From: Agarivorans sp. Alg241-V36
GTDB lineage: Bacteria > Pseudomonadota > Gammaproteobacteria > Enterobacterales > Celerinatantimonadaceae
Assembly (NCBI RefSeq): GCF_900537085.1
Contig: NZ_UNRE01000002.1
Span: forward strand, 496,289-560,288
Direction: 5' to 3'
Length of the DNA stretch: 64,000 nt
Below the pieces are notes generated by a model. That model made no database searches, was not told the DNA's origin, and saw only the letters and a list, made by a program, of their open reading frames with translations. Both the position numbers and the translations under genes were made by a program. The number at the start of each line of letters is the position of its first letter. The stretch's first letter is position 1. Below are positions 8,755 through 19,778 of the stretch, piece by piece.

Positions 8755-11700
8755 ATGTTGGTACTACGTGGTGCACCTGCACTGTCTGAGTTTCGAATTG
8801 CGCAATTGTTAAAACGCTGCGCAGAGCAAGACCTTCCTGTTACAGCTATCTATGCTGAGTTTATGCATTTTGCTGATATCTCAAGTGATTTGAGCGATGC
8901 AGAACAACAAGTATTAGATAAGTTATTGACCTACGGCCCTACTATTGCAGAGCACCAGCCTACCGGCCAGTTGCTACTAGTTGCTCCCCGTCCAGGCACA
9001 ATTTCTCCTTGGTCTTCTAAGGCAAGTGATATTGCACATAACTGTGGTTTAACTAATGTACAACGCCTAGAGCGTGGTATTGCTTATTATGTAGATACCA
9101 GCTGTGAATTGAATGAGCAGCAAAGCAAGCAGCTTAAAGGCTTAATTCATGATCGCATGATGGAAGTGGTGTTTGCTGAAACTGAACAAGCTAGTGCATT
9201 GTTCGAACACGCAAGCCCAGCACCTTTTGAGTCGGTAGATATTTTATCTGGCGGCAAGCAAGCCTTAGAGCAAGCCAACCAGGAGTTAGGTTTAGCCTTA
9301 GCCGATGACGAGATTGACTACTTAGTAGAAAATTTCGAGAAGATGAAGCGCAACCCTAACGATGTAGAGCTAATGATGTTTGCTCAAGCAAACTCAGAGC
9401 ACTGTCGTCATAAAATCTTTAATGCAGATTGGACAATTGATGGGGTTAAGCAGCCTAAGTCATTGTTTAAAATGATTAAGAATACCTATGAGCTAAATAG
9501 CGATTACGTATTGTCGGCATATAAAGATAACGCAGCGGTAATGACAGGCTCGGTAGCTGGCCGCTTCTTCCCCAATGCTGAAACCAAGCAATACAACTAC
9601 CATCAAGAAGATATCCATATCTTGATGAAGGTAGAAACCCATAACCATCCAACGGCTATTTCGCCTTACCCTGGCGCTGCTACTGGCTCAGGTGGTGAAA
9701 TTCGTGATGAAGGTGCTACTGGTCGTGGTTCTAAGCCTAAATCAGGCATGGTCGGCTTTACTGTTAGTAACCTGCGCATTCCTGGTTTCGAACAAACTTG
9801 GGAAAGTGACTTTGGTAAGCCTAGCCGAATCGTTAATGCACTAGAGATTATGCTTGAAGCGCCATTAGGCGGTGCTGCGTTTAACAACGAGTTTGGCCGT
9901 CCTAATATTTTAGGTTACTTCCGTACTTATGAAGAACAAGTAGAAAGCTTTAACGGCAGTGAAGTACGTGGTTACCACAAACCGATTATGTTGGCCGGTG
10001 GTTTAGGTAACATTCGCGAAGATCATGTTGAGAAAGGTGATATTCCGGTTGGCGCTAAAATCATTGTACTTGGCGGCCCAGCCATGAACATTGGCTTAGG
10101 CGGCGGTGCTGCATCTTCTATGGCTTCTGGTCAATCTAGCGAAGACTTGGATTTTGCTTCGGTTCAGCGTGAAAACCCAGAAATGGAACGTCGTTGTCAG
10201 GAAGTTATCGACCGCTGTTGGCAGCTAGGCGATGCTAACCCAATTGCCTTTATTCACGATATTGGCGCCGGTGGTTTATCTAACGCTTGTCCAGAGTTGG
10301 TTAACGATGGCGGCCGTGGCGGAATATTTGACCTGCGCGCAGTACCAAATGATGAGCCGGGGATGTCTCCGCTAGAAATTTGGTGTAACGAGTCTCAAGA
10401 ACGCTACATGCTAGCGGTTGCTCCTGAGCACTTAGATGTATTTGATGCAATTTGTAAGCGTGAACGTGCCTTGTACGCCGTAATTGGTGTTGCTACCGAA
10501 GAAATGGATTTAATCCTGCACGATTCGCACTTTGATAACGATCCTATCCGCATGCCATTGGAAGTATTGTTAGGTAAAGCGCCTAAAATGCATCGCGATG
10601 TTAAAACTGCCAGCTTTAATGGCCCAGCGTTTAATACTAATCAAGTTGATTTGGCTGAAGCAGCAGAGCGCTTATTACGCTTACCTGCTATTGCAGAAAA
10701 GACCTTCTTAATCACCATAGGCGATCGCAGCGTAACCGGTTTGGTAGCGCGTGACCAAATGGTCGGCCCTTGGCAGGTACCGGTGGCTAACTGTGCGGTA
10801 ACCGCAGCAAGTTACGATACTTACCATGGTGAAGCAATGTCGGTAGGTGAACGTACGCCTGCGGCCTTGATTGACCATGCTGCTTCTGCACGTTTAGCAG
10901 TAGCCGAAGCCTTAACCAACATTGCCGCCACGAATATCGGTTCGCTAAACAACATTAAGTTGTCGGCTAACTGGATGTCTGCTGCTGGTCACCCAGGTGA
11001 AGATGCCGGTTTATATGCCGCAGTTAAAGCAGTAGGTGAAGAGCTTTGTCCTGCATTGGGTCTTACTATTCCGGTAGGTAAAGATTCGATGTCGATGAAG
11101 ACAGCTTGGCAAGATGAAGGCCAAGACAAAGCGGTTACCTCGCCACTTTCTTTAATTATTAGTGCCTTTGCAAAAGTTGAAGACATTCGCTTAACGGTTA
11201 CTCCGCAATTGCGTAACGATGCTGGTGACACCGATCTGATTCTTATCGATTTAGGTCAAGGTAAAAACCGCATGGGCGCTTCTTGTTTAGCGCAGGTATA
11301 TAAGCAACTAGGTAATAAAGTGCCAGATGTAGACTCGCCAGAGTTACTGAAAGGCTTCTTTAATGCCATTCAAGTGCTTACTGCTGAGCAAAAATTACTT
11401 GCTTACCATGACCGTAGTGATGGTGGTTTGTTTACCACCGTTGCAGAGATGGCCTTCGCCGGACATTGCGGTGTAGACGTAGCCTTAGACCTATTAGCTG
11501 GCGATAGCTTAGATGTGCTGTTTAGTGAAGAGCTAGGTGCGGTTATTCAGGTGAAAACTGAAGACAAAGAAGCGGTACTTAATGTATTAGCTGGCCATGG
11601 CTTGGCGTCTTGTAGCCATGTTATTGGCTCGCTAAACAGCGATGATGCAATCCGCTTTACCCGCAATGGTGAAGTGGTATTGGCCAATTCGCGCACTCAC

Positions 11701-12648
11701 TACCGCGGTATTTGGGCAGAAACAACTTATCAAATGCAGGCGCTTCGCGATAACCCAGAATGCGCTAAGCAAGAGTTTGAGGCTAAGTTCGACGCCGCAG
11801 ATCCTGGCTTAAACATTGGCTTAAGCTTTGACATTAACGAAGATGTAGCAGCCCCATTCATCGTTAAAGGCTTAAAACCTGAAATGGCGATATTACGTGA
11901 GCAGGGTGTTAACTCGCATCACGAAATGGCAGCCGCCTTTGACCGTGCAGGCTTTGCCGCAGTAGACGTTCACATGAGCGACATTCTTGCTGGCCGAGTA
12001 AGCTTAGACAAGTTTGCTGGTTTAGTGGCTTGTGGTGGCTTTTCTTACGGTGACGTATTAGGCGCTGGTGAAGGTTGGGCTAAATCTATTTTGTTCAACA
12101 GCCGAGCGCGAGAGCAATTTAGTGCATTCTTTGAGCGTAATGATTCTTTTGCTCTTGGTGTGTGTAATGGCTGTCAAATGCTATCTAACCTCAGTGAGTT
12201 AATCCCAGGTGCCGATTTGTGGCCACGTTTTGTGCGCAACGAATCGGAGCGTTTTGAAGCGCGCTTTAGTTTAGTAGAAGTGCAGCAATCACCTTCTATC
12301 TTCCTAAACGGTATGGCTGGTTCGCAAATGCCAATTGCTGTGTCGCATGGTGAAGGGCGTGTTGAAGTGCGCGACCAAGCTCATCTTGATGCCTTAGCAA
12401 GCAGTGGTACTGTGGCGCTACGTTATGTTGATAACTATGGTGAAGCAACAACCCAATATCCTGCTAACCCTAACGGTTCTCCTCTTGGTATTACGGGTCT
12501 TTCGTCTAAAGATGGTCGAGTGACGATTATGATGCCTCACCCAGAGCGAGTATTCCGTACAGTGGCGCATTCTTGGCACCCAGATGACTGGCGCGAAGAT
12601 AGCCCATGGATGCGTATGTTCCGCAACGCACGGGTTAATGTTGGTTAA
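8755..12648 (+). CDS. purL: Phosphoribosylformylglycinamidine synthase
   Basis: PurL performs the fourth step of purine synthesis, FGAR + Gln + ATP to FGAM. At 1297 aa it is the large single-chain form typical of gammaproteobacteria (E. coli 1295). The N-terminal PurS-like domain begins [13 protein letters not shown], two AIRS-like synthase halves follow, and the C-terminal class I glutaminase (from about residue 1040) carries CNGCQML with the nucleophilic Cys and HPERVFR with the catalytic His/Glu. The frame is open to 8560, but that extension contains the promoter, so the ATG at 8755 is the start; only a weak GAG serves as ribosome binding site. A PurR-like box overlaps the promoter. Confidence 0.97.
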   Translation: MLVLRGAPALSEFRIAQLLKRCAEQDLPVTAIYAEFMHFADISSDLSDAEQQVLDKLLTYGPTIAEHQPTGQLLLVAPRPGTISPWSSKASDIAHNCGLTNVQRLERGIAYYVDTSCELNEQQSKQLKGLIHDRMMEVVFAETEQASALFEHASPAPFESVDILSGGKQALEQANQELGLALADDEIDYLVENFEKMKRNPNDVELMMFAQANSEHCRHKIFNADWTIDGVKQPKSLFKMIKNTYELNSDYVLSAYKDNAAVMTGSVAGRFFPNAETKQYNYHQEDIHILMKVETHNHPTAISPYPGAATGSGGEIRDEGATGRGSKPKSGMVGFTVSNLRIPGFEQTWESDFGKPSRIVNALEIMLEAPLGGAAFNNEFGRPNILGYFRTYEEQVESFNGSEVRGYHKPIMLAGGLGNIREDHVEKGDIPVGAKIIVLGGPAMNIGLGGGAASSMASGQSSEDLDFASVQRENPEMERRCQEVIDRCWQLGDANPIAFIHDIGAGGLSNACPELVNDGGRGGIFDLRAVPNDEPGMSPLEIWCNESQERYMLAVAPEHLDVFDAICKRERALYAVIGVATEEMDLILHDSHFDNDPIRMPLEVLLGKAPKMHRDVKTASFNGPAFNTNQVDLAEAAERLLRLPAIAEKTFLITIGDRSVTGLVARDQMVGPWQVPVANCAVTAASYDTYHGEAMSVGERTPAALIDHAASARLAVAEALTNIAATNIGSLNNIKLSANWMSAAGHPGEDAGLYAAVKAVGEELCPALGLTIPVGKDSMSMKTAWQDEGQDKAVTSPLSLIISAFAKVEDIRLTVTPQLRNDAGDTDLILIDLGQGKNRMGASCLAQVYKQLGNKVPDVDSPELLKGFFNAIQVLTAEQKLLAYHDRSDGGLFTTVAEMAFAGHCGVDVALDLLAGDSLDVLFSEELGAVIQVKTEDKEAVLNVLAGHGLASCSHVIGSLNSDDAIRFTRNGEVVLANSRTHYRGIWAETTYQMQALRDNPECAKQEFEAKFDAADPGLNIGLSFDINEDVAAPFIVKGLKPEMAILREQGVNSHHEMAAAFDRAGFAAVDVHMSDILAGRVSLDKFAGLVACGGFSYGDVLGAGEGWAKSILFNSRAREQFSAFFERNDSFALGVCNGCQMLSNLSELIPGADLWPRFVRNESERFEARFSLVEVQQSPSIFLNGMAGSQMPIAVSHGEGRVEVRDQAHLDALASSGTVALRYVDNYGEATTQYPANPNGSPLGITGLSSKDGRVTIMMPHPERVFRTVAHSWHPDDWREDSPWMRMFRNARVNVG

Positions 12649-12664
12649 GCCGCATTGAATAAAT

Positions 12665-12688
12665 AAGCCACCTTAGGGTGGCTTTTTT
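12665..12688 (+). terminator. Terminator after purL
   Basis: The stem AAGCCACC / GGTGGCTT with loop TTAG is followed by six Ts. It lies between convergent purL and a chemoreceptor; the minus-strand side has a poorer T-run, so it chiefly serves purL. Confidence 0.9.
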
Positions 12689-12719
12689 ATTGCACTTTTT
12701 AGTGCCAATTGGCATTAGC

Positions 12720-14381
12720 TCAGAGGGTAAAGCGTTTTACTAGTTCTTCGAGTTGCTCAGCACGTTCATTAAGGTTGATGCTGCCACTGCGATTTTCTTG
12801 GGCTAAACCAGCAGATTGACTCGATTGGTCAGCAATATGCACAATGCGTTGTGATATTTCTTGGCCCACATGGCTTTGCTCCTCGGTCGCCGTTGCGATG
12901 AGGGCATTCATATCCATGATGTGTTGAATAGATTCTTTAATAAGCTGCAAGGCATCGCTGGCGGCATTGGCGCCGCTTACTGCTTCGCCACTGCGCTCTT
13001 GGCTGCTATTCATGGCTGATACTGCAGCATCAGAGCCGCTTTTCAAACGTTCAATCATGCCGTGAATTTCACCGGTACTTTGTTGAGTGCGGCTGGCTAG
13101 TTGACGCACTTCATCGGCTACAACTGCGAAGCCTCGGCCTTGCTCACCAGCTCGGGCTGCTTCAATGGCCGCGTTCAAGGCCAGTAGGTTGGTTTGTTCA
13201 GCAATGCCTTGAATAACCCCTAGAGCGGAAGAAATATTTTGTACATCGCCTTCAAGTTTACCAATCACTTCACTAGCTTGACCTATCTCGTCAGCCAGTT
13301 GTTGCACCGTGGTGACCGCACTGCCTACGGTAGTCATTGCTTGTCCAGCATTGGTATCAACTTCTTGAGCTGAATTAGCCGCTTGATTAGCATTGTCAGA
13401 CACATCGTGAGCTGAGGCTGTCATCTCGGTCATTGCTGTAGCAACTTGCTCCGTTTCTTCGCGCTGTTCTACTAGCAGTTGGTCTACACTGTTAGCGCGA
13501 TCAGACATCGATGAGGTTTCTTTTGCTACATCAGAAGAGACTTTACCCACCATGCTAATAATGTCGTGAAGAAGCGATATGAAGGCATTAAAATTATTGG
13601 CTAATTGACCAAACTCATGAACATAGTCGGTTCTGAGACGGGCGCTTAGGTCTGCATCACCACTAGCGAGTTTTTCGAAGGACTGATTTAAGTCTTGCAG
13701 TGGCGCCATAATGCTACGGTTAATAAAATAGCTGATCACCACGGCTAGGCCAAGCAAGGCAATACCAGTAATGAAGATGAAAAGCATTGATGACTCAAGA
13801 CTAGCTTGGGCTTCAGCTTCGAGTTTGGCAATCACAGCGTCAACATCATCGGTGTAAAAACCGGTGCCAATGAATAAGTCCCATTTATCTAGATAGACGG
13901 CGTAGCTTAGCTTTGGCAGTGCTTCACTACCGCCTGGTTTGGGGAAGTAGTAAGTATAGAAGTCACCGTTTTTTGATGCTTTTAGTAAATCGCGGATTAT
14001 GTATTGGTTGTGTTTATCTTGCAGCGACCAAAAATTATCGCCAATACCTTTTTCGCTAGTGCCTAATAATTTACGCACACCGGTTTTGTCGTATCCAAAT
14101 AAGTAGCCGCTTTCACCATACTTTAACCTTTTAAGAGTGGGCATCGCTTGCTCAAGGCTTCCACCATTTTCATAAATATCAGCTATCGAGGAGTATGCCA
14201 TGTCTATATAGGCTTTTAGCTCGACTTTTTTCATCTCCATCATGTTTTCTTGAGTTTCAGAAGATTGAGCCTGACTAAGTGCTTTCGTTTCGGAGTAGCT
14301 TAAGAAAAGCATACTGGCAGCCAAAATAAGAACTGGTCCTAAGGCTAAAATGAGTAGACGTTGGCGTATGGTTAGAGACAT
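12720..14381 (-). CDS. Methyl-accepting chemotaxis protein (downstream copy)
   Basis: This is a membrane chemoreceptor that passes periplasmic ligand occupancy to CheA/CheW. The 553 aa comprise TM1 (~8-30), a single-Cache (sCache_2-like) periplasmic domain with [11 protein letters not shown] and [11 protein letters not shown] (~35-190), TM2 (~198-220), HAMP (~222-275) and a signalling domain whose hairpin tip is [33 protein letters not shown], given here as the standard MCP tip motif near residues 390-425. There is no C-terminal NWETF-type CheR tether. It is a tandem paralogue, equal in length, of the gene just upstream (14536-16197). A sigma28-like promoter lies upstream. The ligand is unknown; sCache_2 receptors often sense small carboxylates. 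Confidence 0.93.
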   Translation of the reverse strand: MSLTIRQRLLILALGPVLILAASMLFLSYSETKALSQAQSSETQENMMEMKKVELKAYIDMAYSSIADIYENGGSLEQAMPTLKRLKYGESGYLFGYDKTGVRKLLGTSEKGIGDNFWSLQDKHNQYIIRDLLKASKNGDFYTYYFPKPGGSEALPKLSYAVYLDKWDLFIGTGFYTDDVDAVIAKLEAEAQASLESSMLFIFITGIALLGLAVVISYFINRSIMAPLQDLNQSFEKLASGDADLSARLRTDYVHEFGQLANNFNAFISLLHDIISMVGKVSSDVAKETSSMSDRANSVDQLLVEQREETEQVATAMTEMTASAHDVSDNANQAANSAQEVDTNAGQAMTTVGSAVTTVQQLADEIGQASEVIGKLEGDVQNISSALGVIQGIAEQTNLLALNAAIEAARAGEQGRGFAVVADEVRQLASRTQQSTGEIHGMIERLKSGSDAAVSAMNSSQERSGEAVSGANAASDALQLIKESIQHIMDMNALIATATEEQSHVGQEISQRIVHIADQSSQSAGLAQENRSGSINLNERAEQLEELVKRFTL

Positions 14382-14426
14382 GGTTTGCTCCCTGAGCTTG
14401 AGGTTTTGTAGAGGTGTTGTTGAGGT

Positions 14427-14453
14427 TTATCGGCAGGTTAGCACAAGCAATTA
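14427..14453 (-). promoter_or_regulatory. Candidate sigma28 (FliA) promoter for the chemoreceptor
   Basis: On the minus strand the exact FliA -10 GCCGATAA (14427-14434) lies 11 bp after TAATTGCT (14446-14453), which matches the -35 TAAAGTTT at four of eight positions. It is about 50 bases before the start codon. FliA control is usual for chemoreceptors. Confidence 0.5.
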
Positions 14454-14494
14454 AGTTTTTTTGTGAATTGATTCTGCTACTTAGCAATAGACAT

Positions 14495-14520
14495 AAAAAG
14501 CCCCATAAAACATGGGGCTA
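14495..14520 (-). terminator. Terminator after the upstream chemoreceptor gene
   Basis: On the minus strand AGCCCCA / TGGGGCT form a 7-bp stem with a 7-base loop, followed by a short T-run. It separates the two chemoreceptor genes, which are therefore probably not one operon. Confidence 0.8.
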
Positions 14521-14535
14521 TTGAGTGCAGTCAGC

Positions 14536-16197
14536 TCAAAGGGTAAAGCGTTTTACTAACTGTTCAAGTTGTTCTGCACGCTCATTAAGGTTAACACTGC
14601 CACTGCGGTTTTCTTGGGCTAGGCCGGCGGATTGGCTGGATTGGTCAGCAATATGCACTATACGTTGCGATATTTCTTGGCCTACATGGCTTTGCTCTTG
14701 GGTTGCGGTTGCGATGAGGGCATTCATATCCATAATGTGTTGAATTGACTCTTTAATGAGTTGCAAGGCATCACTGGCGGCATTTGCTCCACTTACCGCT
14801 TCACTGCTACGTTCTTGGCTGCTGTCCATAGCAGATACTGCAGCATCAGAGCCGCTTTTCAAACGTTCAATCATGCCGTGAATTTCACCGGTACTTTGTT
14901 GAGTGCGGCTGGCTAGTTGACGCACTTCATCGGCCACAACTGCGAAGCCTCGGCCTTGCTCACCAGCTCGGGCTGCTTCAATGGCCGCGTTTAAGGCCAG
15001 TAAGTTAGTTTGTTCAGCAATGCCTTGAATAACCCCTAGAGCAGAAGAAATATTTTGTACATCGCCTTCAAGCTTGCCAATCACTTCGCTGGCTTGGCCT
15101 ATCTCATCTGCTAGCTGTTGCACGGTAGTTACTGCAGAACCAACGGTGCTCATAGCTTGTCCAGCGTTAGTATCCACTTGTTGGGCTGAGTCAGCCGCTT
15201 GATTAGCATTGTCGGAGACATCGTGAGCTGAGGCTGTCATCTCGGTCATTGCCGTGGCAACTTGCTCCGTTTCTTCGCGTTGCTCAACAAGCAGTTGGTC
15301 AACGCTATTAGCACGCTCTGACATTGAAGAAGTCTCTTTGGCAACGTCGTGGGCAACATTACCAACCATGCTTATGATTTCGTGGAGTAATTCGATAAAG
15401 GAGTTAAAGTTAGTTGCTAGTTGTCCAAACTCGTGTACGTAGTTGGTATCGAGTCGGGCACTTAGATCTGCATCGCCACTAGCAAGCTTTTCGAAGGACT
15501 GATTGAGGTCCTGTAGGGGAGCCATAATGCTTCGATTAATAAAGTAGCCAATGACTAGCGCAAAGCCTAACAATGCTGCAGCGGTAAGGCCTAAGAACAT
15601 AAGCGAGGATTGTAAGCTGCCTTTAGCATGCTCTTCAAGAGTGCTGATTACCGCTTCAACATCGTCGGTGTAAAAGCCTGTGCCCATCATTAAATCCCAA
15701 CGGTCTAGATAAATCGCGTAACTTAATTTTGGTAGGGCTTCGGTGCCGCCAGGTTTTGGAAAGTAGTAAGTATAAAATTCGCCTTTTTTCGAGGCTTTTA
15801 TCAGGTCTTGGATTAAGTACTGGCCTTGTTTGTCTTGCAGTGACCAAAAGTTATCGCCAATGCCTTTGTCTAGAGTGCCCATAAATACGCGAACACCTTT
15901 ATTGGTGTAACCAAACATATAGCCTGTTTCACCGTATTCTAAGCGTTGCAGTATAGGTAAGGCTTGTTCTAGGCTTCCGCCGTTTTCATAGATCTCAGCA
16001 ACCGCAGAGTAGGCCAAACCCATATAAGCTTTTAGCTCATCCTTTTTCATGCCTAGCATGTTTTCACGGGTTTCGCTTGATTGACCTTGAGTGAGCTTTT
16101 GAGTTTCTGAAATGGTAAGCAATAAAATACTAACAGCCAAAATTAATACTGGTGCTAGTGATAAAAAGAGTAAGCGTTGGCGAATAGTCAGTGACAT
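14536..16197 (-). CDS. Methyl-accepting chemotaxis protein (upstream copy)
   Basis: A 553-aa paralogue of the neighbouring receptor with the same architecture: TM1, sCache_2-like sensor (~35-190, [10 protein letters not shown] and [11 protein letters not shown]), TM2, HAMP and MCP signalling domain. The two align end to end without gaps. They differ mainly in TM1, sensor and TM2, whereas the signalling domains differ at about ten positions by eye. Conserved aromatic and Gly residues in the sensor suggest a related ligand. It has its own terminator and a leader of about 110 bases. I found only a poor sigma28-like match upstream. No pentapeptide CheR tether is seen. Assignment as chemoreceptor is secure, ligand unknown. 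Confidence 0.93.
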   Translation of the reverse strand: MSLTIRQRLLFLSLAPVLILAVSILLLTISETQKLTQGQSSETRENMLGMKKDELKAYMGLAYSAVAEIYENGGSLEQALPILQRLEYGETGYMFGYTNKGVRVFMGTLDKGIGDNFWSLQDKQGQYLIQDLIKASKKGEFYTYYFPKPGGTEALPKLSYAIYLDRWDLMMGTGFYTDDVEAVISTLEEHAKGSLQSSLMFLGLTAAALLGFALVIGYFINRSIMAPLQDLNQSFEKLASGDADLSARLDTNYVHEFGQLATNFNSFIELLHEIISMVGNVAHDVAKETSSMSERANSVDQLLVEQREETEQVATAMTEMTASAHDVSDNANQAADSAQQVDTNAGQAMSTVGSAVTTVQQLADEIGQASEVIGKLEGDVQNISSALGVIQGIAEQTNLLALNAAIEAARAGEQGRGFAVVADEVRQLASRTQQSTGEIHGMIERLKSGSDAAVSAMDSSQERSSEAVSGANAASDALQLIKESIQHIMDMNALIATATQEQSHVGQEISQRIVHIADQSSQSAGLAQENRSGSVNLNERAEQLEQLVKRFTL

Positions 16198-16308
16198 AGT
16201 CTACGTTCCGAATAGTTATTTTTTTGGCTTTTTTTAAGTGTAGTCGGCTATGCGCTTTACTGGCTAAGAAGCGGCTTTGGTGCTTGAAAACGTGATCAAG
16301 CCTTTGTT

Positions 16309-17190
16309 TTAAATATGTTTGTTGTCAGCTTGGGGAGCTGGATGTTGTTGGTGCCATATTTTTGCTGGCACGATATTAATGGCAGTTTGATAGCCGGTGT
16401 CGAATAAACGCAGCTTGGCTTCATCGTTGAGGTGAAAATCTACCGGAGAAGTATTCCCAGTATTGACTACGATGGTTCTATGCCAGAATTTCTCATTAAC
16501 ATACTCTCTTGAAATGGTGGTCATGAACGTTCTAATTAACAAAGATATGTAAGCGGCTAAAGGAAAAATTCCGTTAGTTTGCAATGGCTTTATATCATTG
16601 TCGCCGCGCAGCCTAAAGCAGATGACGGGAGTGCCATCTTCGGCCCAATCTTGATGGAGAGCGTCTTCTGATAAAATGCTGCCATCTACCATTAAATGTT
16701 CTTGGTATGGTTTGAAGGAAAAAATTAGAGGAATAGACATAGAAAAACGCACCGCTCGCGATACTTTTTCGTGAGGGGTTCGAATAGCATCAAATACAAC
16801 TGGCGAACCCGAGCGTACGTCGGTAGCCACAACGTGTAATTGCATGGGCAGCTGGCTGAAAGTGACACCGTTAAGTAAGTCATCGATCCATTCTTCAAAT
16901 TTATCACCGGAGCAAAGCCCGCCATTTCGCAGTAGGCTGATCAGTGAAAAGCCTTTGAATTGCTCGAAATCGGTATCTAAGGCAATGGCTTTTATTTGAT
17001 CTACATCCATGCCGCTGGCAAATAAGGAGCTGATAATACTGCCCCCTGACACACCTACAATATGAGAGAAATGAACATTTAGCTCTTTTAAGCCGGCTAG
17101 AATCCCAATATGTGCCGGCAGGCGAGTGCCACCGCCAGCAAATATAGGAACTAGTGTCTTTGGCTCTTGAGATTGCATTTGTTTATCCAT
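16309..17190 (-). CDS. Patatin-like phospholipase family protein
   Basis: Patatin-like proteins are Ser-Asp dyad lipid acyl hydrolases. The product (about 293 aa) has the oxyanion loop AGGGTRLPAHIG, the nucleophile elbow GVSGGS, and the dyad Asp in VDGS, in the right order. No signal peptide is seen, so it is cytosolic or membrane-associated. It most resembles the cytosolic patatin subgroup, not the large autotransporter type. The start is uncertain: ATG at 17190 was chosen, with TTG at 17208 and ATG at 17178 as alternatives, none with a strong ribosome binding site. Neighbours give no functional hint. Substrate is unknown. Confidence 0.85.
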   Translation of the reverse strand: MDKQMQSQEPKTLVPIFAGGGTRLPAHIGILAGLKELNVHFSHIVGVSGGSIISSLFASGMDVDQIKAIALDTDFEQFKGFSLISLLRNGGLCSGDKFEEWIDDLLNGVTFSQLPMQLHVVATDVRSGSPVVFDAIRTPHEKVSRAVRFSMSIPLIFSFKPYQEHLMVDGSILSEDALHQDWAEDGTPVICFRLRGDNDIKPLQTNGIFPLAAYISLLIRTFMTTISREYVNEKFWHRTIVVNTGNTSPVDFHLNDEAKLRLFDTGYQTAINIVPAKIWHQQHPAPQADNKHI

Positions 17191-17315
17191 TATTTGATGA
17201 TAGCTCAAGTATGTCGCAATTTTGCCAAGCTGCTAGGCTTTGCCAAAATATCTTTTTAGTTGTGCTTAGTTTTATCCATTTGGTTTGTTATCGGCGTATT
17301 TAAAGAGGGCTGTGT

Positions 17316-18137
17316 GTGCTAGTGATTCGTTGGTTGTTCCAAGCTTTAATGCTAGCTTCCTTGCTTACTGTATTAAGCCCTTTAGCAGTTGCAGCCTTAC
17401 CCGCTTGTGATAATCAAACTCTAGACTACCAACCTGCAAATTTACAACAAATTCAAACACTCCCAGACACTGAAGACTTTTCAGTTTTAGTCTGGAACAG
17501 CTATAAAGGACAGAATCAGGGCTGGACAGAACAGCTCCAGCAGTTTTCCCAACACGTTGATTTTTTACTATTACAAGAAGCAAGCCGAGAGCGCATGCTA
17601 GCGTGGTCTGAAGGCGCTCAATGGCATCAGTATCAAGCCATTGCCTTTGAGTGGCTTGGTGACGGCCTAGGCGTGATGAACTTGGCTAAGTTTGCTAGTG
17701 AAGAGAGTTGCCTGGCGTTAAGCACCGAGCCATGGATAAGAGTGCCGAAATCAGCTTTGTTGCAGTTATACCAATGGCAACAGCAGCAGTTATTGTTGAT
17801 TAACATGCATAGCATTAATTTCACCCTGAGCGAACAAGATTACTTGCGACAACTCCAGCAGCTTGGCCCTTGGTTGGCCAGTTATCAAGGCGCGGTGATA
17901 CTTGCGGGGGATTTTAATACTTGGAGTATTGGGCGTTTAGCGGTGCTTGAACAGTTTATTACCGCACATCAATTAAGAACAGTGAGGTTTGAGCCCGATA
18001 ATCGAACCCGCTTTTTTGGTAAAGCTCTAGATCATGTATTTTATCGGGGGCTACGAGTAAATCAGAGTGAGAGCATTGTGACCGAGAGCTCCGATCACAA
18101 TGCTTTGTTAGTACACTTTGGTTTTGCTAAGCGCTAA
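17316..18137 (+). CDS. Endonuclease/exonuclease/phosphatase family protein, YafD-like
   Basis: The 273-aa product begins with a signal peptide or membrane anchor (hydrophobic ~5-26, VAALPAC) and then an EEP fold: WNSYKGQ, LLLQEAS (metal-binding Glu), GDFNTW, and the C-terminal SSDHNALLV with the catalytic Asp-His. This is the layout of YafD/UPF0294 proteins, whose gene lies in the same neighbourhood in E. coli. A GTG start at 17316 follows GAGG with seven-base spacing. Its end overlaps convergent mltD by 11 bases. Substrate is not known: DNA, RNA, phospholipid or an inositol-type phosphate are all possible for the fold. Confidence 0.85.
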   Translation: MLVIRWLFQALMLASLLTVLSPLAVAALPACDNQTLDYQPANLQQIQTLPDTEDFSVLVWNSYKGQNQGWTEQLQQFSQHVDFLLLQEASRERMLAWSEGAQWHQYQAIAFEWLGDGLGVMNLAKFASEESCLALSTEPWIRVPKSALLQLYQWQQQQLLLINMHSINFTLSEQDYLRQLQQLGPWLASYQGAVILAGDFNTWSIGRLAVLEQFITAHQLRTVRFEPDNRTRFFGKALDHVFYRGLRVNQSESIVTESSDHNALLVHFGFAKR

Positions 18138-19716
18138 CTTCTGCCACGTTAATGTAGAGTTTTAACTTTTGACCTGGCTGCAAATAGTGGTTTTTGTTTA
18201 GGTCATTCCACTTAAGTAAGTCGGTCACTGATACCTTAAATTTTTGGGCAATACGAGACAGCGAGTCACCATTGCGTACTTTATAGGTAACGGTCTGTAT
18301 GTGATTTTTATTGGCTTGAGATTTTTGCCAAATCACCAGTTTTTTACCTGGTTTTAAGGTGTCGGTAGGCGCCATGCTATTCCACTTAGCAACACTGCGG
18401 TGCGACACTTTATACTTTTGCGCAATGCTCCAAAAACTATCTCCTGACTTCACTGTGTAACTTAGTTTTATGTCGCCACGAGGTTTATTCTGTTGGCTGG
18501 CTAAACGCTGGCTCTGGCTTAAGGTGTAAGCATTTTGATTACGTGAAGACACTGGCACCAACAAATGTTGACCAATGCGAATAGTATTGCTGCTTAGCTG
18601 GTTAAGATCTCTGATCTGTTTGCTGGTGGTGTTATAGCGCTTGGCTATTACGCTAAGGCTGTCACCGGATTTTACTTTATAACGGGCCCATTGCATGCGC
18701 TCTTGTTTAGATAAAGAGGCGAGTGCTATTTCAAAATTAGGCACGTTTTTCTTTGGTACTAACAAGTAATGTGGGCCGTTTGGCGCAGTCGCCCAGCGGT
18801 TAAAGCCTGGGTTGAGCTTATGCAATTGATCTAACTTGATGTTAGCTAAATCTGCCGCCAGCGCTAAATCGATTTGGCTATAAGTTGCCACTTTCTCAAA
18901 ATGGGCGTGGTTGGCAATTTTTGGAATGTTTAGCTGGTACTCATCACGGTGTTGCAGCATTTGGCTTAGTGCCAACAGTTTTGGCACATAAGCGCGGGTT
19001 TCTCTTGGCAGGTTTAGCGACCAAAAGTCTGTGGCCTTACCGGCTTTGGCGTTAGCACGAATAGCGCGTCGCACCCGTCCTTCACCAGAGTTATAGGCAG
19101 CAAGAGCATGTAGCCAATCACCATCAAAGTATTTGTGTAGGTACTCGAGATAATCGAGTGCAGCATTGGTAGAGGCATAAATGTCGCGGCGGCCGTCGTA
19201 CCACCAGTTTTGCTCTAGACCGAATCTTGTACCGGTGCCTGGAATAATTTGCCAGATACCTGCAGCACGTCCGTGGGAGTAGGCGAAAGGTTGAAAAGCG
19301 CTTTCTACTATAGGTAGAAGAGCTAGCTCAAGAGGCATTTCGCGCCTTTCAATCTCTTCTACAATAAAAAACAAATAAGGGTCAGCCCTAACCGATACTC
19401 GGCGCATGTAGTCAGGATGTTTTAAGAACCAATTAAGCTGGGCTTGTAGGCGTTTATTGTTTTCTGGCAATGGGATCGCCAGTTGATCTTCAATACGTAC
19501 CCATACATCGTTATATACCGGAGCTTGAGGCTCTGGCTCTACTTCGGGCTCGGCTTGAACCTTGGCTTCTTCAACTACTTTGGTTTGTTCCTCTTGAGCC
19601 TGCAGCTCGCTATGGTCTGCGGTATTAGCATCAACTAATGGTTCAGTAACTTGAGGACTAGTAAGTTGGCAAGCGCCCAATAATAAAGAAAAAAGGCCAA
19701 CAATGAGCGCTTTCAT
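18127..19716 (-). CDS. mltD: Membrane-bound lytic murein transglycosylase D
   Basis: MltD is an outer-membrane lipoprotein cleaving peptidoglycan glycan strands. The 529-aa product has a lipobox LLGAC (Cys16), an acidic Glu/Pro-rich linker (~40-70), an SLT domain (~105-230) with the catalytic Glu in LPIVESAF and the conserved GIWQIIPGTG, then three LysM repeats (about 345-390, 425-470, 478-525), each opening with Y-x-V-x-x-GDS. E. coli MltD (452 aa) has two LysM units, so the extra one explains the length. It lies downstream of gloB on the same strand, as in E. coli. Confidence 0.95.
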   Translation of the reverse strand: MKALIVGLFSLLLGACQLTSPQVTEPLVDANTADHSELQAQEEQTKVVEEAKVQAEPEVEPEPQAPVYNDVWVRIEDQLAIPLPENNKRLQAQLNWFLKHPDYMRRVSVRADPYLFFIVEEIERREMPLELALLPIVESAFQPFAYSHGRAAGIWQIIPGTGTRFGLEQNWWYDGRRDIYASTNAALDYLEYLHKYFDGDWLHALAAYNSGEGRVRRAIRANAKAGKATDFWSLNLPRETRAYVPKLLALSQMLQHRDEYQLNIPKIANHAHFEKVATYSQIDLALAADLANIKLDQLHKLNPGFNRWATAPNGPHYLLVPKKNVPNFEIALASLSKQERMQWARYKVKSGDSLSVIAKRYNTTSKQIRDLNQLSSNTIRIGQHLLVPVSSRNQNAYTLSQSQRLASQQNKPRGDIKLSYTVKSGDSFWSIAQKYKVSHRSVAKWNSMAPTDTLKPGKKLVIWQKSQANKNHIQTVTYKVRNGDSLSRIAQKFKVSVTDLLKWNDLNKNHYLQPGQKLKLYINVAEVSA

Positions 19717-19778
19717 GATTCATCCATTTACGTAAAATTCAGTGCCCAATGGTATTGAGCTAAACCTTGTTTGGCAAG

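Noticed and set aside
16241-16267. Possible sigma28 promoter of the upstream chemoreceptor
   Set aside because: The -10-like GCCGACTA matches only six of eight positions and the -35 at the right distance is poor.
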